Positions 61,337-64,000 of a stretch of DNA of 64,000 nt are shown one piece after another. Position numbers and translations under genes: made by a program. Each line of letters begins with the position of its first letter. Position 1 is the stretch's first letter. The notes beneath the pieces were generated by a model. That model did no database searches. It worked only from the letters and a program-made list of their open reading frames with translations, and had not been told where the DNA came from. Origin of the DNA: Allium sativum (lineage: Eukaryota > Streptophyta > Magnoliopsida > Asparagales > Amaryllidaceae); contig CM060922.1 of assembly GCA_030737875.1 (NCBI GenBank), positions 300,319,456 through 300,383,455 on the forward strand, in the 5' to 3' direction.

Positions 61337-61436
61337 ATCCTGCTTCGTGGCAGGATATCGCGGTATAGAAGGTCATCCACTATCATAGCGTGGAGCGCAT
61401 AGGGTCATCCGCTAATGATACTGCGGGAATCCAACC
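61337..61436 (-). repeat. Hairpin pair near 61.4 kb
   Basis: ATCCTGC-TTCGTG-GCAGGAT is followed by TATCATAGCG paired with CGCTAATGATA (one bulge). GGTCATCC is repeated in both. Confidence 0.5.
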
Positions 61437-63405
61437 ACCAATATATATATATATAATAACCACACCAACCAATCCTAAATAACTAATATATATTTTAATA
61501 GCCACAGTAATATTTCAGTGCATGCAAACAATCAACGAACAATTATTTCAACGAATAAAAATAATTCTAATTAAAATATGAGTGATATTTACTCACCGTG
61601 ATTTTATTTGTCGAATATCCATTTAAAATTAAATCAAATAGCATTCGATTTAAATTAAATCCTAGTCAATTCTGATTAACTCCAAATACCATCACGATTT
61701 CCGACCCTTGTATAAATTAAATACATTGCATTTAATTTTTTAATTGATTTAAATTAAACTAAATTAATCAATGAAATTTAGTTAATATTGCTTACCAAAT
61801 ATTTCTGCGCTAATATAATCATGGTTTCATCCTCACTTTGTACACCAGTTTCGAACTGAAATTTTTAAGAAGTAAATATAAATTATATAGAATTTACAAT
61901 AATTAAATTAATAATTTATTTACCTTAATCAACGATTAGCTTACGCTAATCTCTCCCCTCCTATCAGCAAAAATAACGACTTCTAAACCAGCCTAACTCC
62001 AGACTTCGCTCCTCCTTCCCATGTTGCGAATACAAGATCACAACCAACAAGATTCACAACCATCACTTCTCTTCTAGCTGAAAATCACGCTTCTGCTGTA
62101 GCCAAGATTCAAGACAGTGACCCCTTCCATCTTTCATTGTAAAATCTACGCATTTCCTCACAACTTCTCAAACATCCAGTTCAAAATCAACCCAATATCC
62201 TATTGTCGAACAAATTAATCACCTGTGTTCCAACTCCAACAGACATCACGCACCCTTCAATCCTCCATGAATCGAACCTTCCCAGATTTCACTACATCCC
62301 CTATCGCGAAACCACCACGAACCAAAAAAACACGCATGAACTGTCGAACCTAACTCACACCCCTTGATACAATCGACCTCGATCTGCTCGTGGCTTCCTC
62401 AAAACTCTATCGCGATGCTACTCCACTCTGAAACCTAGATTTAGGTCACGATTCCCGAGTGTCGCCCCCCTTCCAATAGTATCGCACCCAAATGACAGGC
62501 ATACAGATAGACTAGAAGGTAACAGGAACTCACGAATTTAGGTTTTCTGGATTTTGGAAATTTTATTTTGATTTGAGTTGCTCGATTTTTTTTAGGGAAA
62601 AACTTCTGTTGTTTATTTATGGAAAGAGGGAATTGGGTTCATTTTGCTGGGGAGTAAAAGAAAGTGGGTGTGGTTTGTTAAGGGAGTAACCATTTTCAAT
62701 AATAAAGCTTTTGATTTTATTTCTCCTGCAAATGAATTCGAAGAAGTAGAAGGAGGAAGTGCCATCGCGATTTATAAATAGAAGGAGAATACTTAGGCAG
62801 TAAAGAAATAGTATTGCGCAAGGTACGTTAAATTAAATATGATGTGATATAAAAAGATTTTTAGTTTATTAAAAAGGATTCATATTTTATTTCGAATTTA
62901 ATTCGATTCGACATAAAGAGATTTTTATTCTTTTTAGACGGATATCGATTTGATTTTGAGCCTATCCACAATCAAATATCTCAGGGTCCATTAATTGAAA
63001 TCACGAACCGCTATTTTAGCCTATAGACCGACATTCAAATGTAAAAACGGTGTTCTCAGCTCAACAGAATATAATTTGAAATTAAATTTGAACGCGTATA
63101 TATAAAATAACCATAATAAATCAATATAATATAATTTAAATTCGGAAACAAATCAATTCCTCGGTAATATATTAGTATTATTATTGTTTATACTCAAATA
63201 CAATTTCTATTGATCAACTGAATCATTTCAATTCAGTTTCTAATTCTGAATTCAATTATTTTAGATTCGATATATATACAAAATAAATCGTATATCAATT
63301 ATTAATTCGATATCTCAATATAAAAATCCATTTTTATTATCAACACAATATTTAAAACCATATTAAATATTTAAAATAAACTGTTTGAAAATCCGGGTCG
63401 TTACA

Positions 63406-63421
63406 TTCTTCCCCCTTAAAA
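63406..63421 (-). promoter_or_regulatory. Polypurine tract of the third giant-LTR element
   Basis: Sense TTTTAAGGGGGAAGAA directly before the LTR start. Confidence 0.8.
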
Positions 63422-64000
63422 GAATTTTTTCCCCGAAATTACTAAGGTAAGAAAAATGCTACAAACCCATTAACTTTTCAAAACTCATTTATGTTGAACT
63501 CAACTCTTTATTTCAACAAAGTTTAATTCCCACAAAACTTTTGTTTTCATTCATATTCCACACCATATAGACTTACATTCATTTAATCTGAATAATTCAA
63601 TATCTTCACATCCAATTCATATTCCATTCAAATCTTTTCAAATTAATTCTCGCCAATTCATTTACTTCGATCCATTTAACTTGCTTAAGTTAAATTTAAA
63701 TTTCAGAATTCAAATCCCTAGGTTTTTATTTCAAATCCTTTTGAAATCACATAAATATATACATATATTTATAACCATTTCAAATTCAAAACATTTGAAT
63801 TTTCAAACCAACTTGTTTTATTTCCATCAAATTTCCACCAAAACTTTTCTAAGGTAGCAATCCATCACTTAGAAACTCGAAAATGAATACTGATGATACT
63901 GTAGTTATCATCGGAATTATTTTCCAGCCACTGAAGTGAGTTCAGTGCTTTATTATTTCAAAATCTATTCAAAATGATTTTGATTCATAAATCCTTCCAA
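63406..64000 (-). mobile_element. Internal region (partial) of the third giant-LTR element
   Basis: AT-rich and non-coding over the visible 595 bp. Contains the conserved block at 63852-63946 matching 43604-43694. Continues past the window. Confidence 0.8.

Larger units (their letters stand above)
56922..63405 (-). repeat. 3' LTR of a third giant-LTR element (6,484 bp)
   Basis: Ends in sense are TGTAACGACCCGG and GAGCCGTTACA. The low-coordinate 2 kb parallels the 36124 LTR in order (CAGCGGAACGAATAAA, GGGCACCCAAGAG, CAGTCATGGGACTGG, CACTCA hairpin, CAATCAAGTTGGG). The middle (58900-60000) is different and seems to hold pieces that are internal or LTR-start sequence in the other family. At 60190-61100 a degenerate array with AAATTCA-TATT-TGAATTT and CTTGTTT/AAACAAG hairpins follows. 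The purine tract at 63406 shows it is the 3' LTR; the 5' LTR is outside the window. Confidence 0.85.

Noticed and set aside
1..64000. Host protein-coding gene, tRNA or rRNA
   Set aside because: No exon structure with a recognised product and no tRNA or rRNA signature was seen on either strand.

Overview
This is repeat-dominated, AT-rich nuclear DNA from a flowering plant. The evidence is several layers of plant LTR retrotransposons (Ty3/gypsy and Ty1/copia) with tRNA-Met-type primer sites (TGGTATCAGAGC), plant LINE remnants, and a CACTA transposon. I find no intact host gene, no rRNA or tRNA gene, no CRISPR array and no bacterial-type operon. The species cannot be named from the sequence.

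Layout: (1) 1-1249 plus 21016-23814 are two halves of one minus-strand Ty3/gypsy element: LTR, primer site, leader, gag, zinc knuckles, protease start. It is split at its gag start codon by (2) a 19.8-kb minus-strand insertion, 1250-21015, built as LTR-internal-LTR-internal-LTR. Its three LTRs are about 6.3 kb, its internal regions are only 390 bp, and a single 5-bp target duplication (CATCG) flanks the whole array. (3) 23815-25029 is the 3' part of a plus-strand gypsy-type LTR into which the host element went; a copia LTR remnant and a LINE reverse-transcriptase remnant follow, to about 26.9 kb. (4) 28161-30510 is a separate 2.35-kb LTR. (5) 32.25-34.1 kb holds a decayed LINE ORF1 (DUF4283 type), then a foldback element near 35 kb and a proline-rich degraded coding-like stretch. 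(6) 36124-50964 is a complete 14.8-kb element with two 6.7-kb LTRs, 1.4 kb of internal DNA without gag or pol, and a perfect CTTAC target duplication. (7) 51049-56921 is the 3' half of a minus-strand copia element split by a 4.1-kb CACTA element (52122-56180). (8) From 56922 to the end is the 3' LTR (6.5 kb) and part of the internal region of a third giant-LTR element.

The unusual content is a set of non-autonomous gypsy-like elements in which nearly all the sequence is LTR. They keep a primer site and a polypurine tract but no protein genes, so they must borrow enzymes from other elements. Their LTRs and leaders carry tandem hairpin arrays. In several arrays the stem sequence changes from unit to unit while pairing is kept, and in the clearest case the loop is conserved. 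Similar hairpin arrays occur in four LTR families here, and one short hairpin is shared by two families with G-U pairing only on the sense strand. This is the best candidate for an undescribed system: structured RNA or DNA signals that could serve packaging, dimerisation or small-RNA production. All alignments were made by eye; no database or folding program was run.
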